Part shown: positions 57,286 to 64,000 of the stretch, one piece after another
Layout of the letters: each line of letters starts with the position of its first letter
How positions within the stretch are numbered: the first letter of the stretch is position 1
NCBI RefSeq assembly: GCF_022647325.1
Contig: NZ_CP071405.1
Location: 1,302,001 to 1,366,000 of the forward strand
Length of the DNA stretch: 64,000 nucleotides
Direction of reading: 5' to 3'
Origin: Pantoea deleyi
GTDB taxonomy: Bacteria > Pseudomonadota > Gammaproteobacteria > Enterobacterales > Enterobacteriaceae
Position numbers and translations under genes: made by a program
Notes under the pieces: model-generated
Database searches by the model: none
What the model was told of the DNA's origin: nothing
The model's input: only the letters and a program-made list of their open reading frames with translations

Positions 57286-57365
57286 GCAGCGGGCGCAGGC
57301 AGAAGCATGGCGGGGCAGGGAAAGGTAAGTCGCTGGCTCGCTGACGCAGCAATTGATGCCAGCGA

Positions 57366-57389
57366 AAAGGGAGCCGGATGGCTCCCTTT
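57366..57389 (-). terminator. Hairpin terminator of nfo
   Basis: A 10-bp stem AAAGGGAGCC / GGCTCCCTTT with a 4-base loop; on the minus strand it continues TCGC after four T. Its core is the same as the fru terminator 80 bases away. Confidence 0.75.
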
Positions 57390-57391
57390 GT

Positions 57392-58237
57392 TTATCCCTG
57401 CTGCTCGGCTTTCAGCCAGGCGATCTCATCTTTCCAGATATCAGGATTGATGGTCTCCAGAATCAGCGGGATCCCGTCAAACCGGGGATCTTTCATCAGC
57501 CAGCTGAACACCGTCCGGCCGATGTTGCCTTCCCCCAGGCTGTGGTGGCGGTCAACGCGGCTGTCAAAGGCGCTTTTGGCATCGTTGAGGTGCATACCGC
57601 GCAGATAATTGAAACCGACGACGCGCTCAAACTCTCTGAACGTCGCTTCGCAGTCGGCTTCGGTGCGAAGGTCATAACCGCCGGCAAACGCATGGCAGGT
57701 GTCAATGCAGACGCCGACGCGCGACTTATCTTCGACGTGCTCAATGATGGTCGCGAGGTGTTCGAAGCGGAAGCCCAGGTTACTGCCCTGGCCTGCGGTG
57801 TTTTCAATCACGGCGGTGACGTTCTGGGTCTGGTCGAGCGCGACGTTGATCGACTCAGCGATCCGCTTCAGGCAGGCTTCTTCCTCAATCTGATGCAGAT
57901 GGCTGCCGGGATGGAAATTCAGCAGCGTCAGGCCCAGCTGATCGGCCCGGCGCAGTTCGTCGATAAAGGCCGCACGGGATTTCTCCAGCGCCTCCTCCAC
58001 CGGATGGCCGAGATTAATCAGGAAGCTGTCGTGCGGCAGGATTTGCTGCGGGCTGTATTTATAGGTCTCGCAGGCGGCGCGAAAAGCATCAATCATCTCT
58101 GTGGAGAGCGGGGCGGCCTTCCACTGACGCTGATTCTTGGTAAAGAGCGCGAAGGCGGTGGCTTCCAGTTCATGGGCGCGAATCACTGCCTGATCCACGC
58201 CCCCTGCCGCACTCACATGTGCGCCGATATATTTCAT
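57392..58237 (-). CDS. nfo: Endonuclease IV
   Basis: 281 residues (E. coli 285). AP endonuclease family 2, a TIM barrel with three zinc ions. Metal ligands are visible in [45 protein letters not shown] and LILETIN. It cuts 5' to abasic sites and oxidised bases. In E. coli it is in the SoxRS regulon; I see no clear SoxS box here. It is placed between fruA and yeiH, with the E. coli psu/yeiI cluster absent. Confidence 0.97.
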   Translation of the reverse strand: MKYIGAHVSAAGGVDQAVIRAHELEATAFALFTKNQRQWKAAPLSTEMIDAFRAACETYKYSPQQILPHDSFLINLGHPVEEALEKSRAAFIDELRRADQLGLTLLNFHPGSHLHQIEEEACLKRIAESINVALDQTQNVTAVIENTAGQGSNLGFRFEHLATIIEHVEDKSRVGVCIDTCHAFAGGYDLRTEADCEATFREFERVVGFNYLRGMHLNDAKSAFDSRVDRHHSLGEGNIGRTVFSWLMKDPRFDGIPLILETINPDIWKDEIAWLKAEQQG

Positions 58238-58288
58238 GCCTTTCTCCTGGGGCTATGCACGGATGAAACGGCATGATACCTGATGGCG

Positions 58289-59344
58289 TCAGCCCATGAA
58301 ATGTTGCACCAGCAGATTGATGGTGCCGCCGCCGGCGATCAGCCAGCCAAAGACCAGCGCACCCAGCAGCAGCGGCCTGATGCCCGCCTCGCGCAGCGCG
58401 CCAAAACGGGTGGTCAGTCCCAGCGCGGCCATCGCCATCGCCAGCAGCAGCCCCGCCAGCGCATTCAGCGCGGCCACCAGCGCCGCAGGCAGCAGCTGGA
58501 GTGAGTTAAACAGGGCAACGGCAATAAACAGCAGCGCGAACCAGGGGAAGGTTACCGGCTGACGGGCGCTACCCGTGTGGCGTTTGCCGCGGATGACTGC
58601 ACTCAGGCAGAGCAGGAACGGGGCCAGCATCATCACCCGCAGCATTTTCGCGATCACCGCGCTGCTTTCCGCCTCCGGGCTGATGCTGTGCCCGGCGGCC
58701 ACCACCTGCGCGACTTCATGGATAGTGGAACCGGTGAAGACCCCGAACCGGGCCGCACCCAGCCCCGGAAAGAGATGATGAGCCAGCGGCCACAGCAGCG
58801 GATAGACGAAGATCGCCAGGGTGCCGAACAGCACCACGGTCGCGATCGCCACCGCGACTTTCGACGGCGCGGCTTTGACCACCGGTTCGGTCGCCAGCAC
58901 GGCCGCAGCCCCGCAGATACTGCTGCCCGCGCCAATCAGCCAGACGGTATCGCGGTCCAGCTTCAGCAGCCGGATGCCCAGCAGGCAGGTCACAAAGAAC
59001 GTGCTGCTCAGCGTCAGCGCATCGATCAGGATGCCGCTGAAACCGACATCCGCGATCTGTTGTAGGGTGATACGAAAGCCAAACAGGATAATGCCCAGCC
59101 GCAGCAGCTTCTGTTTCGCCAGCACCACGCCGCTGTCGCAACGGGAAGCCAGCGGGTGATAGAGGCTGTTGCCGACCACGATGCCCAGCATAATCGCCAG
59201 GGTCAGCGAGCCCAGCCCCAGCGAGGCGATCAGGGGCTGCTGCGCCAGCCAGCTGGCCGCTGCGGCAATGGCGGCGGTCAGCAGCAGGCCGGGGAACCAG
59301 AGCGAAAGGGGAGAGTGCGTTTTAGCAAGGCTCAGTTCGGTCAT
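58289..59344 (-). CDS. yeiH: YeiH, UPF0324 inner membrane protein
   Basis: 351 residues (E. coli 349) from the ATG at 59344, which has GAGGAG eight bases upstream; the longer frame starts without one. Ten or so transmembrane helices. The family signatures are LGIILFGFRITLQQIADVG, GAGSSICGAAAVLATEP and FTGSTIHEVAQVVAAG. Thought to be an anion (sulfate or sulfite) exporter. In E. coli it is activated by YeiE, encoded nearby here on the other strand. Confidence 0.93.
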   Translation of the reverse strand: MTELSLAKTHSPLSLWFPGLLLTAAIAAAASWLAQQPLIASLGLGSLTLAIMLGIVVGNSLYHPLASRCDSGVVLAKQKLLRLGIILFGFRITLQQIADVGFSGILIDALTLSSTFFVTCLLGIRLLKLDRDTVWLIGAGSSICGAAAVLATEPVVKAAPSKVAVAIATVVLFGTLAIFVYPLLWPLAHHLFPGLGAARFGVFTGSTIHEVAQVVAAGHSISPEAESSAVIAKMLRVMMLAPFLLCLSAVIRGKRHTGSARQPVTFPWFALLFIAVALFNSLQLLPAALVAALNALAGLLLAMAMAALGLTTRFGALREAGIRPLLLGALVFGWLIAGGGTINLLVQHFMG

Positions 59345-59450
59345 GGTGGTCACTCCTCGTGGTTGAGTCACGATCATGACGGCGACTGGCTTAAAAGTGA
59401 AATTGATAATATATTTATAATTGACCAGAATTTACGATAAGGCTGCCTTC

Positions 59451-59825
59451 ATGATAGTGTCACGTCTGCGCCGATGGGCGACGCTGATCAAACGAGATGT
59501 ATTTGTGCTGGCGTTCGCCTTCCGCGATCCGCGCACGCCCTGGTGGAACAAGCTGGGGATGCTGGGGCTGGTTGCGTACGGCATCAGCCCGATCGATCTT
59601 ATTCCGGATGTCATCCCCTTTGTGGGGCTGCTGGATGACGCGGTCATTATCCCGACGGGCGTCATGCTGCTGTTGCGGTTACTGCCGAAAGAGGTGCGCA
59701 TCCGCAGCCTCGTACGGGCAGAGGCGCAGCGCAGCCGCGGCAAAAAGATCGCCGGCTGGCTGGTGGCGATTGGACTGATCTGGCTGGCGCTGATCGTCTG
59801 GCTCGTCAGGCACTCACTGAGTTAA
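59451..59825 (+). CDS. DUF1232 (YkvA-type) small membrane protein
   Basis: 124 residues from the ATG at 59451, with AAGG nine bases upstream. The DUF1232 core is clear: WWNKLGMLGLVAYGISPIDL, IPDVIPFVGLLDDA. A helix near the C-terminus (IAGWLVAIGLIWLALIVWLV) anchors it. Function unknown. It lies between divergent yeiH and yeiE, ten bases before yeiE, a place that is empty in E. coli. Probably co-transcribed with yeiE. Confidence 0.88.
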   Translation: MIVSRLRRWATLIKRDVFVLAFAFRDPRTPWWNKLGMLGLVAYGISPIDLIPDVIPFVGLLDDAVIIPTGVMLLLRLLPKEVRIRSLVRAEAQRSRGKKIAGWLVAIGLIWLALIVWLVRHSLS

Positions 59826-59834
59826 GAGGCAACG

Positions 59835-60701
59835 ATGCACATTACGCTGCGACAGATTGAAGTGTTTACCGAAGTGCTCAAGAGTGGCTCCACCACGCAG
59901 GCCTCTCAGCTGCTGGCCCTGTCGCAGTCGGCGGTCAGTGCGGCGCTGGCCGATCTGGAGAGTCAGCTCGGGGTGCAGCTGTTTGACCGGGTCGGCAAAC
60001 GGCTGGTGCTGAATGAGCATGGACGGCTGCTCTATCCGCGCGCGGTGGGGCTGCTGGAGCAGGCAGGCGAGATCGAACAGCTGTTTAAAGAGGACAACGG
60101 CGCGATCCGCATCTTCGCCAGCAGCACCATCGGTAACTATCTGCTGCCCGGCATGATGGCAGCCTACCGTCGCGACTTTCCCGGCCTGCCGCTGGAGCTG
60201 AGCGTCGGCAACAGCCAGGATGTGATTCAGGCGGTGTCCGATTTCCGCGTGGATGTGGGGCTGATTGAAGGGCCGTGCCACATGACCGAACTGGTCAGCG
60301 AACCCTGGCTGGAGGATGAACTGGTGGTGTTTGCCGCGCCCGATGCGCCGATTCTGCAGCAGCCGGTGACGCTGAAAACCCTGGCGGAGGCGCCGTGGAT
60401 CCTGCGCGAACGCGGCTCCGGCACCCGGGAGATCGTCGATTATCTGCTGTTGTCACATCTGCCGAGCTTTCAGCTGGGAATGGAGCTGGGCAATTCCGAA
60501 GCCATTAAACATGCGGTGCGGCACGGCATGGGGATCAGCTGCCTGTCTCGCCGGGTGATAGCCGATCTGCTGGAGGCGGGCACGCTGACTGAGCTGGCGA
60601 TCCCGCTGCCGCGGCTGACCCGCACGCTCTACCGTATTCATCACCGGCAGAAGCATATTTCCAAAGCCCTGACGCGCTTTCTCTCCTACTGCCGTGAGTG
60701 A
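59835..60701 (+). CDS. yeiE: YeiE, LysR-type regulator
   Basis: 288 residues (E. coli 293), AAGAGG before the ATG. N-terminal winged helix-turn-helix ([20 protein letters not shown], about 16-36), then a LysR substrate-binding domain with [16 protein letters not shown]. In E. coli and relatives it responds to sulfite or iron-linked signals and activates yeiH. It lies ten bases after the DUF1232 gene, then lysP follows 116 bases on. Confidence 0.94.
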   Translation: MHITLRQIEVFTEVLKSGSTTQASQLLALSQSAVSAALADLESQLGVQLFDRVGKRLVLNEHGRLLYPRAVGLLEQAGEIEQLFKEDNGAIRIFASSTIGNYLLPGMMAAYRRDFPGLPLELSVGNSQDVIQAVSDFRVDVGLIEGPCHMTELVSEPWLEDELVVFAAPDAPILQQPVTLKTLAEAPWILRERGSGTREIVDYLLLSHLPSFQLGMELGNSEAIKHAVRHGMGISCLSRRVIADLLEAGTLTELAIPLPRLTRTLYRIHHRQKHISKALTRFLSYCRE

Positions 60702-60817
60702 CTGCTAATAATCCGGGCGCGATCATGAACTTAACTAATAACAGCATGGCATCGCTATACAGAGGCGGTCTGGCTGCTACAATCGCGCCTCATTTTTACC
60801 CAGCGTAGCGTTAACAC

Positions 60818-62284
60818 ATGCATAATGACTCAAAAACAACACAACAACCTGCATTACGACGTGCGTTAAAAGCCCGTCATCTGACGATGATTGCCATCGG
60901 CGGCTCCATCGGTACCGGCCTCTTTGTGGCCTCCGGTGCCACCATTGCCCAGGCCGGCCCCGGCGGGGCACTCCTCTCCTATATCCTCATCGGCCTGATG
61001 GTCTACTTCCTGATGACCAGCCTGGGCGAACTGGCCGCCTTTATGCCCGTATCAGGCTCCTTCGCCACCTATGGCGCAAAATATGTCGAAGAGGGCTTTG
61101 GTTTCGCGCTCGGCTGGAACTACTGGTACAACTGGGCGGTGACCATCGCGGTTGATCTGGTGGCCTCTCAGCTGGTGATGAACTACTGGTTCCCCGATAC
61201 GCCCGGCTGGATCTGGAGCGCCCTGTTCCTGGGGCTGATGTTCCTGCTCAACTACATCTCGGTAAAAGGCTTTGGCGAGGCGGAATACTGGTTCTCGCTG
61301 ATCAAAGTGGCCACCGTGATTATCTTTATCGTGGTCGGCGTACTGATGATCACCGGCATTATGCGCGGCGCGGAGCACGCAGGCTGGCATAACTGGCAGG
61401 TCGGCGATGCGCCGTTTGCGGGAGGCTTTGCCGCGATGATTGGCGTGGCGATGATTGTCGGATTCTCCTTCCAGGGCACCGAACTGATCGGTATCGCGGC
61501 GGGCGAATCTGAAGATCCGGCGAAAAACATTCCGCGTGCGGTCCGGCAGGTGTTCTGGCGAATCCTGCTGTTCTATGTCTTCGCTATCCTGATTATCAGC
61601 CTGATTCTGCCTTATACCGATCCGCAACTGCTGCACAACGATATCGACGATATCAGCGTCAGCCCGTTCACGCTGGTCTTCCGCAATGCCGGTCTGCTCT
61701 CCGCGGCGGCGGTGATGAACGCGGTGATCCTGACGGCGGTGCTGTCGGCGGGTAACTCCGGCATGTACGCCTCCACGCGCATGCTCTACAACCTGGCCTG
61801 TGAAGGCAAAGCGCCACGCATTTTCGCGACGCTCTCAAAAGGCGGCGTGCCGCGCAATGCACTCTGGGCGACCACCGTCGTGGCAGGGCTCTGTTTCCTG
61901 ACCTCGAAGTTCGGGAATCAGGAGGTCTACCTGTGGCTGCTGAACACGTCCGGCATGACCGGTTTCATCGCCTGGCTGGGCATTGCCATCAGCCACTATC
62001 GTTTTCGCCGGGGCTACATCGCCCAGGGATATGACCTGAACGATCTGCCATACCGTTCCGGCTTCTTCCCGCTGGGGCCGATTTTCGCCTTCGTGCTCTG
62101 CCTGATCATCACGCTGGGTCAGAACTATCAGGCGTTTCTTAACGAGAGCATCGACTGGTACGGCGTGGCGGCAACCTACATCGGCATTCCGCTGTTCCTG
62201 ATTATCTGGTTCGGCTACAAGCTGGCGCGCGGCAGCCGACTGGTGAAGTACAGCGAGATGGAGTTCCCGGTTCACAAAGAGTAA
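60818..62284 (+). CDS. lysP: LysP, lysine-specific permease
   Basis: 488 residues (E. coli 489). Amino acid-polyamine-organocation family with twelve transmembrane helices. N-terminal ARHLTMIAIGGSIGTGLFVA is the family signature; FSFQGTELIGIAAGESEDP is in helix 6 region. It imports lysine by proton symport and, in E. coli, restrains CadC. It should be under ArgP. It follows yeiE as in E. coli; cirA, which is next in E. coli, is not seen. Confidence 0.96.
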   Translation: MHNDSKTTQQPALRRALKARHLTMIAIGGSIGTGLFVASGATIAQAGPGGALLSYILIGLMVYFLMTSLGELAAFMPVSGSFATYGAKYVEEGFGFALGWNYWYNWAVTIAVDLVASQLVMNYWFPDTPGWIWSALFLGLMFLLNYISVKGFGEAEYWFSLIKVATVIIFIVVGVLMITGIMRGAEHAGWHNWQVGDAPFAGGFAAMIGVAMIVGFSFQGTELIGIAAGESEDPAKNIPRAVRQVFWRILLFYVFAILIISLILPYTDPQLLHNDIDDISVSPFTLVFRNAGLLSAAAVMNAVILTAVLSAGNSGMYASTRMLYNLACEGKAPRIFATLSKGGVPRNALWATTVVAGLCFLTSKFGNQEVYLWLLNTSGMTGFIAWLGIAISHYRFRRGYIAQGYDLNDLPYRSGFFPLGPIFAFVLCLIITLGQNYQAFLNESIDWYGVAATYIGIPLFLIIWFGYKLARGSRLVKYSEMEFPVHKE

Positions 62285-62306
62285 TCCGGCCAGATGCCTG
62301 ATACCG

Positions 62307-62334
62307 CGCGCTAAGGCTGACCGGCTTTAGCGCG
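62307..62334 (+). terminator. Inverted repeat after lysP
   Basis: Arms CGCGCTAA / TTAGCGCG with an inner GC pair extension, 22 bases after the lysP stop. There is no T tract, so it is a weak terminator candidate. Confidence 0.4.
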
Positions 62335-62365
62335 ATGGCAGGCCGAACGCGTTGATCCGGCAACG

Positions 62366-62391
62366 GATGCACCTCAGGGATGAGGTGCATC
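62366..62391. repeat. Perfect 11-bp hairpin downstream of lysP
   Basis: GATGCACCTCA and TGAGGTGCATC with a GGGA loop, no T tract on either strand. It lies between lysP and the iron transporter genes. It may be an RNA stem or a palindromic repeat element. Confidence 0.5.
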
Positions 62392-62554
62392 ATCGCCCGC
62401 CGTAAACATCCCGGGGATGACCTCTTTGCAAAAGAGATACCCACCCTGAGCAACTGCCCAATCTGCTCCCTCAGTACGCTCTCTCTGCCTCTCTCCCGTC
62501 CGAAATAACACCCTTTTTTACTGTTTTTTCGCGTCTCGCTTGTGCTAACGAATT

Positions 62555-62571
62555 GATAATTATTATCACCT
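62555..62571 (+). promoter_or_regulatory. Candidate Fur box upstream of the iron ABC permease
   Basis: GATAATTATTATCACC contains GATAAT and ATTATC in inverted order, close to the Fur consensus, 51 bases before the permease ATG. The content (FecCD-type permease) supports iron control. Confidence 0.6.
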
Positions 62572-62621
62572 GGACTATTGTGGCTGCGTTTTCTGACGTG
62601 ATAGCCACACAGGGTTAAAAC

Positions 62622-63698
62622 ATGACTACCGAAACTTCGCTGCTGGCGGGGGAAGAAACGCTTCACCACACCATGCAAAACTATCATCAGGTGCTGCGCC
62701 GCCGCCTTGTCTGGATTGGCGTGCTGCTGCTGGCGATCGTCGCCTCACTGATCCTCGATTTCACGCTGGGCCCGGCCGGGCTCTCGCTGGAAACGCTGTG
62801 GAATACGCTGCTCAATCCTGACAATGTCGATGCCGGCACCCGCGTTATCGTCTGGGACATTCGCCTGCCGTATGCGCTGATGGCGCTGGTGGTGGGGCTG
62901 TCGCTGGGCCTGGCGGGCGCGGAAATGCAGACCATCCTCAATAACCCGCTGGCGAGTCCGTTTACCCTGGGGGTTTCCTCGGCGGCGGCCTTTGGTGCGG
63001 CGCTGGCCATCATCCTTGGCATCGGGATCCCCGGCATTCCCGATCAGTGGTTAATCTCGGCCAACGCCTTTGTATTTGCGCTGCTGGCCGCGCTGATGCT
63101 CGATGCCGTCACCCGCTGGACGCAGGTCTCCTCGGCGGGTGTGGTGCTGTTCGGCATTGCGCTGGTCTTCACCTTCAACGCGCTGGTCTCCATGATGCAG
63201 TTCATCGCCAGCGAAGATACCCTGCAGGGCCTAGTCTTCTGGACCATGGGCAGCCTGGCGCGCGCCTCCTGGGAGAAGCTGGGCGTGCTGAGTCTGGCGC
63301 TGGTGATCCTGGTGCCGTTTTCGATGATGAGCAGCTGGAAACTTACGGCGCTGCGTCTGGGCGAAGATCGTGCGGTGAGCTTTGGCATCGACGTGCGTCG
63401 TCTGCGCCTGACCACGCTGCTGCGCATCAGCGTGCTCTCCGCGCTGGCCGTAGCTTTTGTCGGGCCGATCGGCTTTATCGGCCTGGTCGCGCCGCACATT
63501 GCCCGCATGATGTTTGGTGAAGATCACCGCTTCTATCTGCCCGCCAGTGCGCTGGTCGGCGCGCTGGTGCTGTCGCTGGCGTCGGTCGCCTCGAAAAACC
63601 TGATCCCTGGCGTAATCATCCCGGTCGGCATCGTGACCTCCCTGATCGGCGTGCCGTTCTTCCTGAGTATTATTCTGCGTCATCGGGGGACCGTATGA
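62622..63698 (+). CDS. FecCD-family iron-siderophore ABC permease
   Basis: 358 residues, about ten transmembrane helices with a 25-residue polar N-terminus. Family marks are DIRLPYALMALVVGLSLG, then GAEMQTILNNPLASPFTLG, the cytoplasmic coupling segment LGEDRAVSFGIDVRRLR and FVGPIGFIGLVAPHIAR. It imports ferric siderophores or a similar chelate. No substrate-binding protein gene precedes it; it may lie beyond the window. The stop overlaps the ATPase gene start (ATGA). Confidence 0.93.
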   Translation: MTTETSLLAGEETLHHTMQNYHQVLRRRLVWIGVLLLAIVASLILDFTLGPAGLSLETLWNTLLNPDNVDAGTRVIVWDIRLPYALMALVVGLSLGLAGAEMQTILNNPLASPFTLGVSSAAAFGAALAIILGIGIPGIPDQWLISANAFVFALLAALMLDAVTRWTQVSSAGVVLFGIALVFTFNALVSMMQFIASEDTLQGLVFWTMGSLARASWEKLGVLSLALVILVPFSMMSSWKLTALRLGEDRAVSFGIDVRRLRLTTLLRISVLSALAVAFVGPIGFIGLVAPHIARMMFGEDHRFYLPASALVGALVLSLASVASKNLIPGVIIPVGIVTSLIGVPFFLSIILRHRGTV

Positions 63699-64000
63699 TG
63701 GAACAGGGTCTGACTTTACGCGGCTTCAGCGCCGGGTATCCCAAACATAAAGTGATTGAGAATCTGAATGTCGCGCCGCTGCCGCGCGGCGAGATCACGG
63801 TGCTGCTGGGGCCGAATGGCTGCGGTAAATCGACGCTGCTGCGTGCGCTGGCGGGGCTGAACAAAGGGCAGGGCGAGATGTGGCTGAACGGCGAGGATCT
63901 GATGACTCAGCCGTTTGCCCGCCGTGCAAAGAATGTGGTCTATCTGCCGCAGTCGCTGCCTGCGGGTGTGCATCTGCATGTACTGGAGTCCATCATCGTG
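63695..64000 (+). CDS. Iron-siderophore ABC ATPase (partial, truncated by window end)
   Basis: 102 codons to the window edge. It starts at the ATG at 63695 (a second ATG at 63698), in the overlap with the permease stop. Walker A GPNGCGKSTLLRALAG (about 39-54) and the Q-loop VYLPQSLP are visible. It is the FecE-type ATP-binding subunit for the permease just upstream. The signature and Walker B lie beyond the end. Confidence 0.92.
   Translation, partial: MMEQGLTLRGFSAGYPKHKVIENLNVAPLPRGEITVLLGPNGCGKSTLLRALAGLNKGQGEMWLNGEDLMTQPFARRAKNVVYLPQSLPAGVHLHVLESIIV

Noticed and set aside
60702..60817. Lysine riboswitch looked for upstream of lysP
   Set aside because: The gap is only 116 bases and lacks the long conserved lysine aptamer; LysP in this group is normally under ArgP.
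1..64000. Prophage or complete type VI secretion cluster
   Set aside because: Apart from orphan hcp there is no tube, sheath, baseplate, VgrG or phage structural gene in the window.

Overview
The window reads as an Erwiniaceae chromosome, most likely Pantoea or a close relative. Three things point there: moderately high GC coding sequence, proteins close in length and motif to their E. coli counterparts, and E. coli gene order at two loci. On the right the order is tRNA-Pro(GGG)-yejM-yejL / yejK / rplY / radD / rsuA-bcr / yejG / yejFEBA-pdeN / mepS / lpxT / yeiR-yeiP / yeiW / fruBKA / nfo / yeiH / yeiE / lysP. On the left it is micF / ompC / apbE-alkB-yojI. All assignments rest on reading motifs, start sites and synteny; no database search was possible.

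Region 1 (1-23443) is a biofilm-adhesin locus. One 6001-codon BapA/LapA-type adhesin carries a Bap-prefix domain, a glycine tract, about 55 Ig-like repeats and a type I secretion tail. A strong terminator separates it from its presumed export machine: a TolC-like outer membrane protein, an ABC exporter with a degenerate peptidase-like domain, and an HlyD-type adaptor. Region 2 (23444-29409) has the MicF small RNA, divergent from an OmpC-type porin, then the ApbE flavin transferase, AlkB and the YojI exporter. Two unlisted-looking small minus-strand ORFs lie between ompC and apbE. ada is absent.

Region 3 (29408-33615) is the accessory stretch. In E. coli the yojI-to-proL interval holds mqo, eco, nap and ccm. 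Here it holds a lone Sfp/EntD-type phosphopantetheinyl transferase, small unknown ORFs, and an AT-rich patch next to the 3' end of tRNA-Pro. That patch has an orphan Hcp gene, a divergent DUF4225-like membrane protein, a convergent two-helix membrane protein, and a frameshifted fragment of an AraE/GalP-type sugar transporter. The Hcp / DUF4225-like / two-helix trio is the best candidate for a poorly described system, probably a type VI secretion toxin and its immunity protein.

Region 4 (33616-63698) is mostly housekeeping: envelope homeostasis (YejM, MepS, LpxT, PdeN), translation (L25, RsuA, EfpL), DNA repair (RadD, Nfo), peptide uptake (YejABEF), fructose PTS (FruBKA, behind two clear Cra operators), lysine uptake (LysP) and YeiH/YeiE. 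A perfect Zur-type palindrome precedes the COG0523 GTPase gene yeiR. The window ends in a ferric-siderophore-type ABC transporter (permease plus a truncated ATPase gene) behind a candidate Fur box.
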